Origin: Thermoplasmata archaeon
GTDB taxonomy: Archaea; Thermoplasmatota; Thermoplasmata; Halarchaeoplasmatales; Halarchaeoplasmataceae
Assembly (NCBI GenBank): GCA_007129655.1
Contig: SKVC01000082.1
Coordinates: 1-28,842 of the forward strand
DNA length: 28,842 nt
Direction: 5' to 3'
The position numbers and the translations under genes were made by a program. Shown piece by piece: positions 15,293 to 22,900 of the stretch (position 1 is its first letter; each line of letters opens with the position of its first letter). A model generated the notes under the pieces. It searched no databases. It was not told the DNA's origin and worked only from the letters and a program-made list of their open reading frames with translations.

Positions 15293-15676
15293 ATGGAAAA
15301 ATTATACCAAGAGGCAGATTGGAAGACCGAAAAACACGTACCTGTGATCGAGGTCAAAGGAGAGGCTAAGAAAGACGAACGGATCAAGGTGCTGGCATCC
15401 GTAGGAAAGGAGATCGAACATCCGAATACAACCGAGCACCACATCGGGTGGATTGAACTCTACTTCCTACCGGACGGAGAGAAATTTCCATATGAACTGG
15501 GAAGATACGATTTTAAAGCACACGGCGCTTCAACAGAGGGACCGAACACCAGCACGGTGTACACAGAGCCCATGGTCAAGGCAGTGTTCAAAACCGGAAA
15601 ATCCGGTAAATTGATAGCCAATTCATACTGCAACATACATGGGCTATGGACGAACGAAGAAAAGCTTGATTTGTGA
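15293..15676 (+). CDS. Superoxide reductase, neelaredoxin type (1Fe)
   Basis: 127-residue class II superoxide reductase that reduces superoxide to hydrogen peroxide without making oxygen. The catalytic Fe(His)4Cys centre is read from TEKHVPVIE (Glu-Lys-His of the active site), IEHPNTTEHHIGWIELYF (two or more His ligands) and SYCNIHGLW (Cys and His). It lacks the N-terminal desulforedoxin cysteines, which separates it from the desulfoferrodoxin encoded next. A GAGGTGA site overlaps the end of the peroxiredoxin gene. Peroxide it makes can be handled by the flanking peroxiredoxin and rubrerythrin, with rubredoxin as electron donor. Confidence 0.95.
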   Translation: MEKLYQEADWKTEKHVPVIEVKGEAKKDERIKVLASVGKEIEHPNTTEHHIGWIELYFLPDGEKFPYELGRYDFKAHGASTEGPNTSTVYTEPMVKAVFKTGKSGKLIANSYCNIHGLWTNEEKLDL

Positions 15677-15689
15677 AGGCAGGATAGAT

Positions 15690-16073
15690 ATGACAAAACT
15701 ACTGCAAGTTTACAAGTGCGACGTGTGCGGCAACATAGTCGAGTTACTGCACACTGGTATAGGAACTTTGGTTTGCTGTGGTCAACCCATGGAGTTGAAG
15801 GAAGAGAAGCGGGAAGAGGAAGGTAACGAAAAGCATCTTCCCGTTGTCGAGTCCATCGAAGACGGAATAAAGGTTTCCGTGGGCTCGGTACCACATCCCA
15901 TGGAGGACAAGCACCATATCGAATGGATAGAAGTTATAACCAAAAAGAACGAACGAACTTATAGAAAATTTTTATCCGCCGGTGAGAAGCCCGAAGCGGT
16001 TTTTACGGTGGAAGAGAACGACGTACTCTTCGTAAGAGAGTACTGCAACATACACGGATTATGGAAAAACTAG
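15690..16073 (+). CDS. dfx: Desulfoferrodoxin (2Fe superoxide reductase)
   Basis: 127-residue desulfoferrodoxin. The N-terminal desulforedoxin-like FeCys4 centre uses CDVCG and the later VCCG. The C-terminal superoxide-reductase domain has EKHLPVVE, PHPMEDKHHIEWIEV and EYCNIHGLW. The frame extends upstream to 15639 inside the neelaredoxin gene, but ATG 15690 begins where the family starts (MTKLLQVYKCDVC) and has an AGGATAG site. It lies 13 bp after the neelaredoxin stop. The catalytic domains of the two superoxide reductases are clearly related but diverged, so they are not a recent duplicate. Confidence 0.95.
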   Translation: MTKLLQVYKCDVCGNIVELLHTGIGTLVCCGQPMELKEEKREEEGNEKHLPVVESIEDGIKVSVGSVPHPMEDKHHIEWIEVITKKNERTYRKFLSAGEKPEAVFTVEENDVLFVREYCNIHGLWKN

Positions 16074-16085
16074 GAGATAGATAAA

Positions 16086-16589
16086 ATGGGAAAGATGACA
16101 GATAAATCGTTAGAAGAAGCCTTCGCCGGAGAATCTAAGGCACATATGAAATACTTGATATTCAGCGAGGTTGCGGAAAAAGAAGGAATGGATAACATCG
16201 CCAGATTGTTCAAGGGGATAGCGTACGCCGAAAAAGTGCACGCATCCAATCACGCTAGACAATTGAAGATGATCGGTAACACATCGGACAACCTGCAGGA
16301 TGCTATGGAAGGTGAAGATTTCGAAGTTCATGATATGTATCCGGCTTACCACGCCATCGCACATCTTGAAAAGGACAAGGGCGCACAACAGTCGATACAT
16401 TACGCGTTAGAAGCGGAAAAGATACACTCCGGCATGTACAAGGATGCACAGAAGGTATCCAAAGAGGGTAAGGACATCGACCTCGGAGATCTTTACATAT
16501 GTCCGGTTTGCGGTTTCACCCATGAAGGAGAGCCACCGGAGAAATGTCCTGTATGCGGGATATCCAGCGAACGTTTCAAGAAATTCTGA
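16086..16589 (+). CDS. rbr: Rubrerythrin
   Basis: 167-residue rubrerythrin, a peroxide reductase of anaerobes. The four-helix diiron domain (about 1-130) has AFAGESKAHMKYL, AYAEKVHASNH and ALEAEKIHSGMY. The C-terminal rubredoxin domain (about 138-167) has CPVCGFTH and CPVCG. ATG 16086 has a GGAG site 9 nt upstream, straddling the end of dfx. It should remove the hydrogen peroxide made by the two superoxide reductases before it. The arrangement is the standard clustered one seen in anaerobes such as Pyrococcus and Desulfovibrio. Confidence 0.96.
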   Translation: MGKMTDKSLEEAFAGESKAHMKYLIFSEVAEKEGMDNIARLFKGIAYAEKVHASNHARQLKMIGNTSDNLQDAMEGEDFEVHDMYPAYHAIAHLEKDKGAQQSIHYALEAEKIHSGMYKDAQKVSKEGKDIDLGDLYICPVCGFTHEGEPPEKCPVCGISSERFKKF

Positions 16590-16600
16590 GGTGCTATAAG

Positions 16601-17107
16601 ATGATAAAAGATAGTGTCGCAGAAGCCATAAACGAGCAGATAAACGCCGAGATGTACTCCGCTTACCTGTATCTCTCCATGTCCGTGGATTTCTCCAACA
16701 AGAACCTGGACGGGTTCGAACACTGGATGAGATTGCAGGCACAGGAAGAGATGGACCACGCAATACAGTTCCTGGATTATCTTCAGGAACGTGGTGCACG
16801 GGTTAAACTGGAATCCATCGAAAAGCCGAAATCGGAATGGTCTTCGGTTTTGGAGGCTTTCGAAGAAGCTTACCAACACGAATGTAAGGTGACCGGTATG
16901 ATAAACGATATCATGAATATCGCAGAGAAAGAAAACGACCGGGCCACCATGAACATGCTTCAGTGGTTCATCGACGAACAGGTAGAAGAGGAAAGTTCCG
17001 CCGACGATATAGTCCAGAAGCTGAAGATGATAGGCGACAGTCCCAGCGGTCTACTGATGATGAACGACCGCATGGCTCAGAGAACTGTAAGTGCAGAACA
17101 GGAATAG
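16601..17107 (+). CDS. Ferritin
   Basis: 168-residue ferritin of the bacterial/archaeal non-heme type, forming a 24-subunit shell that oxidises and stores iron. Ferroxidase ligands are visible in EQINAEMYSAYLYLSMS, QAQEEMDHAIQF (E-x2-H) and QWFIDEQVEEE. ATG 16601 follows a GAGGTG site by 7 nt and matches the family start; the open frame upstream overlaps rubrerythrin and is not coding. Last gene of the oxygen-defence operon, 11 bp after rubrerythrin. Storing iron limits Fenton chemistry with the peroxide produced upstream. A hairpin follows the stop codon directly. Confidence 0.95.
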   Translation: MIKDSVAEAINEQINAEMYSAYLYLSMSVDFSNKNLDGFEHWMRLQAQEEMDHAIQFLDYLQERGARVKLESIEKPKSEWSSVLEAFEEAYQHECKVTGMINDIMNIAEKENDRATMNMLQWFIDEQVEEESSADDIVQKLKMIGDSPSGLLMMNDRMAQRTVSAEQE

Positions 17108-17152
17108 CCGTCCATAGACGGTAGGGAGGGGGCCCTTAAACCCCTTTAAAGG
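17108..17152 (+). terminator. Two hairpins between the ferritin gene and iorA
   Basis: CCGTC-CATA-GACGG (17108-17121) is a perfect 5-bp hairpin right after the ferritin stop. AGGGG (17127-17131) can pair with CCCCT (17141-17145), extended by two G-U pairs. CCTTTAAAGG (17143-17152) is a 10-bp palindrome containing the AAAGG likely used as the iorA ribosome site. This may end the operon or modulate iorA translation. Confidence 0.4.
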
Positions 17153-17162
17153 ATATGATGAT

Positions 17163-19148
17163 ATGTCGTTCAAAGATGTGATAGATGAAGAAGAGAGGGA
17201 TGCATACATGCTATGCAACGAAGCCATTGTACGTGCGGCACTGGAGGCCGACGTGCAGTTGGTTTCATTCTATCCCGGAGCACCGCAGACAGAGATATTG
17301 GACAATTTCGAAAAGGCGTCAAGCAAATACGATTTTAAGATCGAAGTGGCGGCAAACGAAAAGGTAGCCCTGGAAACCGTTGCCGGAGCCGCTATGTTGG
17401 GAAAGCGTACGTTGACGTCCATGAAGAGTGTGGGTACAAATGTTGCTTCGGATGCTTTGTACACACTGGCATACACCGGCTTGAATGGCGGATGCTTGTG
17501 TTTGATCGCCGACGACCCCCACGCCCATTCGTCACAATCGGAACAGGACGGCAGGTGGTTCGGGCTCACTGCGTACTTGCCGATGCTGGAGCCGAGTACA
17601 CCCAAAGAAGCCATGGAGATGGTGAAGAAAGGTTTCGAGTTATCGGAAGAATTCGGTACTCTTGTTTTGATAAGAACCACTACCAGAGTGAACCATCAGA
17701 GCGGTATAGTGCCCTTGGGTAAAATTAAGAGAACTCCTTTTGAGAAAGTATCCTGGAAGGAGATGAAAAGACCTTATACCTCTGTGGGAGAACTGGCACG
17801 TAAGGGTAAACAAGATATGTTGGAGCGGATGGAAAATATCCGTGAAAAAATGGCTAAGAGTTCGCTAAATCGTGTGGAATACTTTGACGGCAAGGAACTT
17901 CTCGATAAAGGAGGGGATAAAGAAAAATTCGGGATCATCACCGCCGGGGTAGCACACAGTTACACTGTGGAAGCCCTTGCGCGGCTGGAACTACCGGCTA
18001 AGATATTGAAGCTCGGGGTCATCAATCCCATGCCCGAAGAGACTATCATCGATTTCTGCGATGGCTTGGATAAAGTAGTGGTTGTTGAAGAATTATCGCC
18101 GTATATGGAGGATGTGGTCAGGCGATCGGTTAAGGACACAGAAATTTACGGTAAACGAACCGGGCATTTTTCCGAGGCACTTGAGTACGATATCCCTTCG
18201 GTGCTTAACGGTCTATCCGAGATAGCCGATATCGAACCGCCTTTTGACTATAAAGAATACTGCAAAAAGATGAAGAAACTTGCAGAGATACTACCGCAAA
18301 GATTACCTGTTTTCTGCGCCGGTTGTCCACACCGAGCTACCTTTTGGGCTTTACGTCAGTCAGTTGGAGATCCGGACAACGTATTTTTCGCAAACGACAT
18401 AGGTTGTTACTCCATGATGTGCTTACCTCCGGTGGAGTGGAGCGATACTTTACTTTGCATGGGTGCCTCCATGGGCGTCGCAGCAGGAGTCCAGTACACC
18501 GCAAAGGAAAAGACCATCGCAGTGGTCGGAGATTCGACCTTTTTCCACGCCGCTCTGCCGGGTATAGTGAATCTGGTACACAACGAAGATGACGTTACCA
18601 TCTTTGTGTTGGATAATGCGGTCACGGCCATGACCGGGCAGCAGTCCCATCCCGGGAACGAGAAGAAGGCAGGAGGAAGAGAGGGAAAGAAACTGGACAT
18701 AAAAGCGGTTCTGGAAGGTATAGGTATCGAGAAGATCTACGATATATATTCTTATGAAGTCAAAGACAACGTACCGATGATCAAGAAGGCACTGGAACAC
18801 GAAGGGGTTTCCGCGGTGATATCCCACGGAGAGTGCGCTCTTTATCACTTCAGGAATTATCGACATGCAGGTGGAAAATTGGTACCATACTACATCGATC
18901 TGGATAAATGCGAAAGCGTACATGCCTGTGTATTGAATTTCATGTGTCCTGCCATATCGGTGATACCGGATGAAGATGGAAAGGCAAGGATACACCAGGA
19001 CATCTGTGTGGGCTGCGGTGTTTGTTCAAAGCTGTGTCCAAAGGGCGCGATAAAATCCACTGCAACCATGCACGGGGGCGATAACAAACCGGTGGTTACC
19101 GTGGAAGATTATGAAAAGTATATTGAAAAAAAGGAGGCGGAAGAATGA
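17163..19148 (+). CDS. iorA: Indolepyruvate ferredoxin oxidoreductase, alpha subunit
   Basis: 661-residue IorA, which with IorB oxidatively decarboxylates aryl 2-oxo acids from aromatic amino acids to acyl-CoA and reduces ferredoxin; it can work in reverse. The N-terminal pyrimidine-binding domain covers about 1-190. The thiamine diphosphate domain has CAGCPHRATFWAL, NDIGCYSM and GDSTFFHAALPG with LDN about 30 residues later. The C-terminal ferredoxin domain has a normal cluster C615-x2-C618-x2-C621-x3-C625-P. The first cluster is odd: C583, V586, C589, C595-P, so the usual second cysteine is valine. Strand and 55-bp spacing allow read-through from the ferritin operon. It overlaps iorB by 4 bp. 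Confidence 0.95.
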   Translation: MSFKDVIDEEERDAYMLCNEAIVRAALEADVQLVSFYPGAPQTEILDNFEKASSKYDFKIEVAANEKVALETVAGAAMLGKRTLTSMKSVGTNVASDALYTLAYTGLNGGCLCLIADDPHAHSSQSEQDGRWFGLTAYLPMLEPSTPKEAMEMVKKGFELSEEFGTLVLIRTTTRVNHQSGIVPLGKIKRTPFEKVSWKEMKRPYTSVGELARKGKQDMLERMENIREKMAKSSLNRVEYFDGKELLDKGGDKEKFGIITAGVAHSYTVEALARLELPAKILKLGVINPMPEETIIDFCDGLDKVVVVEELSPYMEDVVRRSVKDTEIYGKRTGHFSEALEYDIPSVLNGLSEIADIEPPFDYKEYCKKMKKLAEILPQRLPVFCAGCPHRATFWALRQSVGDPDNVFFANDIGCYSMMCLPPVEWSDTLLCMGASMGVAAGVQYTAKEKTIAVVGDSTFFHAALPGIVNLVHNEDDVTIFVLDNAVTAMTGQQSHPGNEKKAGGREGKKLDIKAVLEGIGIEKIYDIYSYEVKDNVPMIKKALEHEGVSAVISHGECALYHFRNYRHAGGKLVPYYIDLDKCESVHACVLNFMCPAISVIPDEDGKARIHQDICVGCGVCSKLCPKGAIKSTATMHGGDNKPVVTVEDYEKYIEKKEAEE

Positions 19149-19744
19149 AACAAACCAACATAATACTCTGTGGTATAGGTGGAGAAGGGCTGGTATTGCT
19201 CTCCAACATCATCGGAGAAGCCTGTAGGCTCGCCGGTGAGAATGTTATATCGGGAGAGATGCACGGGCTGGCGCAGCGATCCGGTTCGGTAATAGTTCAC
19301 ATGCGCATCGGCGACGAAGTACTATCACCATTGATACCTCCAGGAGAAGCGGATATGATCGTATCATTGGAAGTGATGGAGGCTCTACGTTATCTGCATT
19401 ATCTCAAACCAGGAGGAACAGTAATAACAAACAGAAGACTCGTACATCCGCCGGGAGAGACCCACGATCTTGTTATGGGGAACGTTAAGAAATACGTCGA
19501 GTACGACGAGGTTCTGGATGCAATCAAAGGTGCCGATGCCGATGTTATTGAGATAAAAGCTCTTTCTTTGGCAAAAAAGGCCGGAGAAGTAAGAGCGCAA
19601 AATGTGGTATTGGCAGGTGCGCTGAGTAACGCTCTGGAAGATAAAATATCCCGAGATAGTTTTCTCCAAGCGATAAGAGGTATGGTTCCTGAAAAAGCTG
19701 TGGATGACAATGTAAAGGCTTTCGAGCTCGGAGAGAAGGCATGA
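19145..19744 (+). CDS. iorB: Indolepyruvate ferredoxin oxidoreductase, beta subunit
   Basis: 199-residue IorB, the gamma-domain-like subunit of the 2-oxoacid:ferredoxin oxidoreductase family. Marks are IILCGIGGEGLVLLSNIIGEAC at the start, GEMHGLAQRSGSVIVHMRIG, and LVSLE-type helix text MIVSLEVMEALRYLHYLKPGG. It starts inside the iorA stop (ATGA), so translation is coupled. Length is normal. With iorA it forms an alpha2beta2 enzyme in the cytoplasm for peptide fermentation or aromatic amino acid synthesis from aryl acids; the direction is not readable here. The following gene has its own promoter after a 79-bp gap. Confidence 0.95.
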   Translation: MKQTNIILCGIGGEGLVLLSNIIGEACRLAGENVISGEMHGLAQRSGSVIVHMRIGDEVLSPLIPPGEADMIVSLEVMEALRYLHYLKPGGTVITNRRLVHPPGETHDLVMGNVKKYVEYDEVLDAIKGADADVIEIKALSLAKKAGEVRAQNVVLAGALSNALEDKISRDSFLQAIRGMVPEKAVDDNVKAFELGEKA

Positions 19745-19823
19745 AGTAAGTATTTACGATACAATGCATGCTTTACGAAAAGTTTATTTATCTCCAATTT
19801 GGTAGTTATGATCGGTGAGATAT

Positions 19824-20792
19824 ATGAAGATAATAGTTGGTGACGAGAATAGAGCTCCACGCATCCTTCTCGAAAATATCTTTCGTTTGAAAGACTACGA
19901 GATACTGGATGCGGAGGACGACGAAAAGGTGATTGAATTATATAAAGAAAATCCAGATGCTAGTATGGTGTTTGCTAGTTCTACACTTCCGAAAAATTTT
20001 GATGAATTCGCCAATAGATTGAAAGATGAAAATACCGGCGCCAGCCCATATCTTTTTTTAACGCTCGAAGATGATACAGATGTAAATATGATCGAATCTT
20101 TGAAACACGAGGCAAATGATATATTATTTAAACCATTTATTCCTGAAATTGTTGAGTCTAAGGTAGAACTGGCTAAAGAAGAGATCAAGAACGGATTTAA
20201 TGGGGAGGATTTTGATCCTATTGAGGATTTGATGCATGAACATAGATTGCTGGAAAGAACTATCATTACTTATCAAGTAATTGCTTCAAAGATGCATGAC
20301 GGGGTTAACAAGAACATCCTCTCGTGGATGAAAGAGACCGCTCTTACGGTTGAGAGAAAATTACACCATAGAAAAGAAGAACACTATATGGTAGCGTTTT
20401 TACAAAACGCCATAGCATTGAAGGGAGAAGATCCAAAAGATAAATTATTCAACCGAGCTTCTCTTAAAAGTATAGCAGAAGAACATGAGCGAATAGATAA
20501 TATCTTCAAACGGCTTCAGTTAGAAATAGAATTGAAATTAAAGGGTAAATCTAATGTTCAATCTTTAAAGGCTGCAGTCAGCGATTATGCTAGTGTGTTA
20601 AAAGAACATATTCAACGAGAAGAGCGTTTTTTATTTCCGATGAGCCGTAAATACATCGATGATGATGTTAAGAGAAAATTAAGGGTTGAATTTAACAAGG
20701 AAGAGAAAAGAGTAGGTAAAGAGAAACTGAAGAAGCTAGAATACCGACTACTGCGGATAGAAAATATCTTGGGGGTCGGCAATACCAGTTAG
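19824..20792 (+). CDS. Pseudo-receiver/hemerythrin fusion protein
   Basis: 322-residue protein. Residues 1-115 look like a response-regulator receiver: KIIVGDEN with acidic residues D7/E8, then NDILFKPF with the conserved Lys. The phospho-acceptor position (four before P56) is S52, so phosphorylation is unlikely. Residues about 135-285 form a hemerythrin/HHE four-helix domain with iron ligands expected in HEHRLLE, HHRKEEHYM, EEHERID and KEHIQREERFLFP. A charged helical tail follows. Hemerythrins bind oxygen, nitric oxide or iron. ATG 19824 follows GGTGAG; AAGTTTATTTAT at about 19779-19790 may be the promoter. Likely a sensor of oxygen or redox state. Coding sequence is AT-rich compared with iorAB. 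Confidence 0.8.
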   Translation: MKIIVGDENRAPRILLENIFRLKDYEILDAEDDEKVIELYKENPDASMVFASSTLPKNFDEFANRLKDENTGASPYLFLTLEDDTDVNMIESLKHEANDILFKPFIPEIVESKVELAKEEIKNGFNGEDFDPIEDLMHEHRLLERTIITYQVIASKMHDGVNKNILSWMKETALTVERKLHHRKEEHYMVAFLQNAIALKGEDPKDKLFNRASLKSIAEEHERIDNIFKRLQLEIELKLKGKSNVQSLKAAVSDYASVLKEHIQREERFLFPMSRKYIDDDVKRKLRVEFNKEEKRVGKEKLKKLEYRLLRIENILGVGNTS

Positions 20793-20832
20793 TAATTTAT
20801 GCAGAAAAGTTATTAGCCGGCTTTTTTATCTT

Positions 20833-21387
20833 ATGGAGTTAAAAGATGTGATCCAAGCTAGAAGGGCCTATCGTGCTCTTGAAAGGGTGGATATCGACGA
20901 TGAAATGCTTAGCGAATTGGCTGCCGCTATTCAATTAGCTCCATCCTGTTTCAATAACCAACCTTGGAATTACGTTTTCATACGAGATCCAGAGATGTTG
21001 GAGAAGATGAAAGATGCGATGTCCGAGGGAAATGAATGGACATTTAGGGCTTCCATGATCGCTGCAGTTTTCTCTAAGAAAGAAGACGATTGTGTCATTA
21101 AAGGAAGGGAATACCATCTCTTCGATACTGGCATGGCAACTGCATTCATGATACTTCGTGCTACCGATTTAGGGTTGGTGGCCCACCCCATCGCGGGATA
21201 CAGTGAAAAGAAAGTCAAGGAGGTTCTAGGTATACCGGAAGAATATAGGGTGATAACGTTGGTTATATTCGGACGCCATTCAGAAGAACCCGATAAGTTG
21301 CTTGAAGGGAACCAGTTAAGTGTAGAAGGTGAAAGACCGGTGCGTAAAGATATAGAGGATTTTGTATATACAGATAAGTTTCTATGA
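20833..21387 (+). CDS. Nitroreductase family protein
   Basis: 184-residue FMN-dependent nitroreductase-family oxidoreductase. Marks are VIQARRAYRALERVDIDDEML at the start, AIQLAPSCFNNQPWNYVFI for FMN contact, and ATDLGLVAHPIAGYSEKKVKEVLGIPEEYRVITLVIFG at the back. It is short, lacking long insertions, as in minimal archaeal members. An AAAAGTTATTAG box lies about 23-27 nt before the ATG and no Shine-Dalgarno is present, so it is probably leaderless. It follows the hemerythrin-like gene by 40 bp and may share an oxygen-responsive theme. The substrate could be quinones, nitro compounds or flavin itself. Confidence 0.88.
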   Translation: MELKDVIQARRAYRALERVDIDDEMLSELAAAIQLAPSCFNNQPWNYVFIRDPEMLEKMKDAMSEGNEWTFRASMIAAVFSKKEDDCVIKGREYHLFDTGMATAFMILRATDLGLVAHPIAGYSEKKVKEVLGIPEEYRVITLVIFGRHSEEPDKLLEGNQLSVEGERPVRKDIEDFVYTDKFL

Positions 21388-21432
21388 TATCAGAAAACAT
21401 TAAATCCCTCTTCCTATTTAATATAGCTTATT

Positions 21433-22236
21433 ATGATACTAGGTAAGGTTAAAAGGAAGGTCAATTTGATGGGTGATACCGGCGTTGGTAAAACATCACT
21501 GGTAATGCGTTACGTAAAAAATCAATTCGGCGACCAATATCTCAAGACCATCGGCTTGAATGCTTATATTAAGAAAGTGCCCATGCTGGGATTCCAAGTA
21601 AAACTGGTTGTTAATGATATAATGGGAGAGAAGAATTTTGGTTTGGTACAGAAAGGGGCTTTTAAGGGTTCTTTCGGTGCCCTCGCTGTTGTTGACGCTA
21701 CAGACATAAAAACTTTAGATAGTATAGTGGAATATTGGATTCCCTTATATAGATCATTGAGTTACGAAAATGCGCCTATCATATTGGCCATAAACAAAGA
21801 TGATTTGGATAACAAAGAGATAGCGGGGGAAAAAGAACTGGAAAAATACCTGAAACATTTCGATCATCACTTCTTTACCTCTGCTAAAACAGGAAAGGAT
21901 GTCAACTTAGCCTTCAAGGAACTTGCTTCGAGAACAGTGTATCAGACCAAACAGAACATAGACGAGATAGAAGATGCATTGGAGATAGAGTCCGTCAAAG
22001 AGCCTAAGGAATTGCTAGACTGCGTGTTCCTATTTACTTCAACGGTGGGAGAAATGCCATATTCGATCAGAGAAGGGCTGTTAAAGGAAAGTGGAATAGA
22101 CAAATTCAAACTAGAACAAGAGATATCCAAAGAGAATATAGAATTGTTTGCAGATAATGTTCTTGATTGGTACAAAAAGCAAGACGATTCAGAATCTGTG
22201 AATAAGATGAAAACGTTGATGAGTAAGTACGAATAA
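21433..22236 (+). CDS. Ras-superfamily (Rab-like) small GTPase with C-terminal extension
   Basis: 267-residue protein. Residues 1-165 are a Ras-like G domain: P-loop GDTGVGKTS at 14-22, switch I TIGLN at 39-43, G3 as D62-I-M-G65-E66 where Rab has DTAGQ, G4 NKDD at 121-124 and G5 SAK at 150-152. The catalytic Gln after DxxG is Glu. The remaining 100 residues are a charged helical extension with no prenylation motif, so membrane anchoring of the Rab type is not expected. Such GTPases occur scattered in archaea. TATA-like text lies upstream (AACATTAAAT or TTTAATATA); the start could be further downstream, but the first beta strand needs this ATG. Confidence 0.82.
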   Translation: MILGKVKRKVNLMGDTGVGKTSLVMRYVKNQFGDQYLKTIGLNAYIKKVPMLGFQVKLVVNDIMGEKNFGLVQKGAFKGSFGALAVVDATDIKTLDSIVEYWIPLYRSLSYENAPIILAINKDDLDNKEIAGEKELEKYLKHFDHHFFTSAKTGKDVNLAFKELASRTVYQTKQNIDEIEDALEIESVKEPKELLDCVFLFTSTVGEMPYSIREGLLKESGIDKFKLEQEISKENIELFADNVLDWYKKQDDSESVNKMKTLMSKYE

Positions 22237-22245
22237 TATCTGTTA

Positions 22246-22800
22246 TCACAAGCCCAATTCGTCGTGTATATTCTGAAGTGCTTCCAGTGATAGTTTCAGG
22301 AATTCGTCTTTCGACAGACCTAGTTCTTTGCAGTGTAGGATCCTATCGCGGTCTATGTTCTTGGCGAAGGAAGAATCACCGAATTTTTTGATCACGGACT
22401 CCGGTCTAGCTTCTTCCAGCTTTCTGTTGGGCATCACCAGTGCCGTTGCGATAACCAGGCCCGAGGCGGCATCGGCAGCTATGAGAGCGTGTTCCATGAG
22501 TGAATTTGGTTCGACGCCAGTGTGTTCGTGATTGTGTGATTTGACCCCCCTAACCAGTTCTTCCGGCACCTTGTCTTCCAGCATATCGGCGGACACCGAC
22601 GCGTGCCTCTCCGGATCATCCTGGGTTTCCTCATAATCTATGTCGTGGACAATGCCGAGTAATTCCCACTGTTCTTCGTCTTCGCCGAGTTCAGCAGCCA
22701 GTCTTTTCAGTATCGCCGCCACCGCTAACATGTGTTTTCTCAGATTTTTGTTCTTCACGTTGTCTTCTACCATGGCGATGGCTTCTTCTCTGGATATCAT
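22246..22800 (-). CDS. HD-domain hydrolase (COG2316-like)
   Basis: 184-residue metal-dependent phosphohydrolase of the HD superfamily. Ligands are visible as LRKHMLAVAAIL (first His), LLGIVHDIDYE (the His-Asp pair) and LIAADAASGLV (distal Asp), with SHNHEH between. It resembles the COG2316 group of predicted hydrolases, often annotated HDIG-domain proteins; substrates are probably nucleotides or phospho-esters but unproven. ATG 22800 (MISREEAI) is preferred; an in-frame GTG at 22812 would add four residues. It is convergent with the GTPase gene with a 9-bp gap. The minus-strand AGTATTTAATC upstream is a likely TATA box. Confidence 0.85.
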   Translation of the reverse strand: MISREEAIAMVEDNVKNKNLRKHMLAVAAILKRLAAELGEDEEQWELLGIVHDIDYEETQDDPERHASVSADMLEDKVPEELVRGVKSHNHEHTGVEPNSLMEHALIAADAASGLVIATALVMPNRKLEEARPESVIKKFGDSSFAKNIDRDRILHCKELGLSKDEFLKLSLEALQNIHDELGL

Positions 22801-22900
22801 ACTAATTACCACTCAGGTTGACTGTATTAATAGATTAAATACTTACGGTAGATATGCGACCAAAATATTGAATAGCTGAAAGATTGTTAACGTCTCGAAT

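Noticed and set aside
15639..15689. Upstream extension of the desulfoferrodoxin gene
   Set aside because: It lies within the neelaredoxin gene and adds residues not seen in the family.
16544..16600. Upstream extension of the ferritin gene
   Set aside because: It overlaps the rubrerythrin rubredoxin domain in another frame; ATG 16601 has a good ribosome site and the family start.
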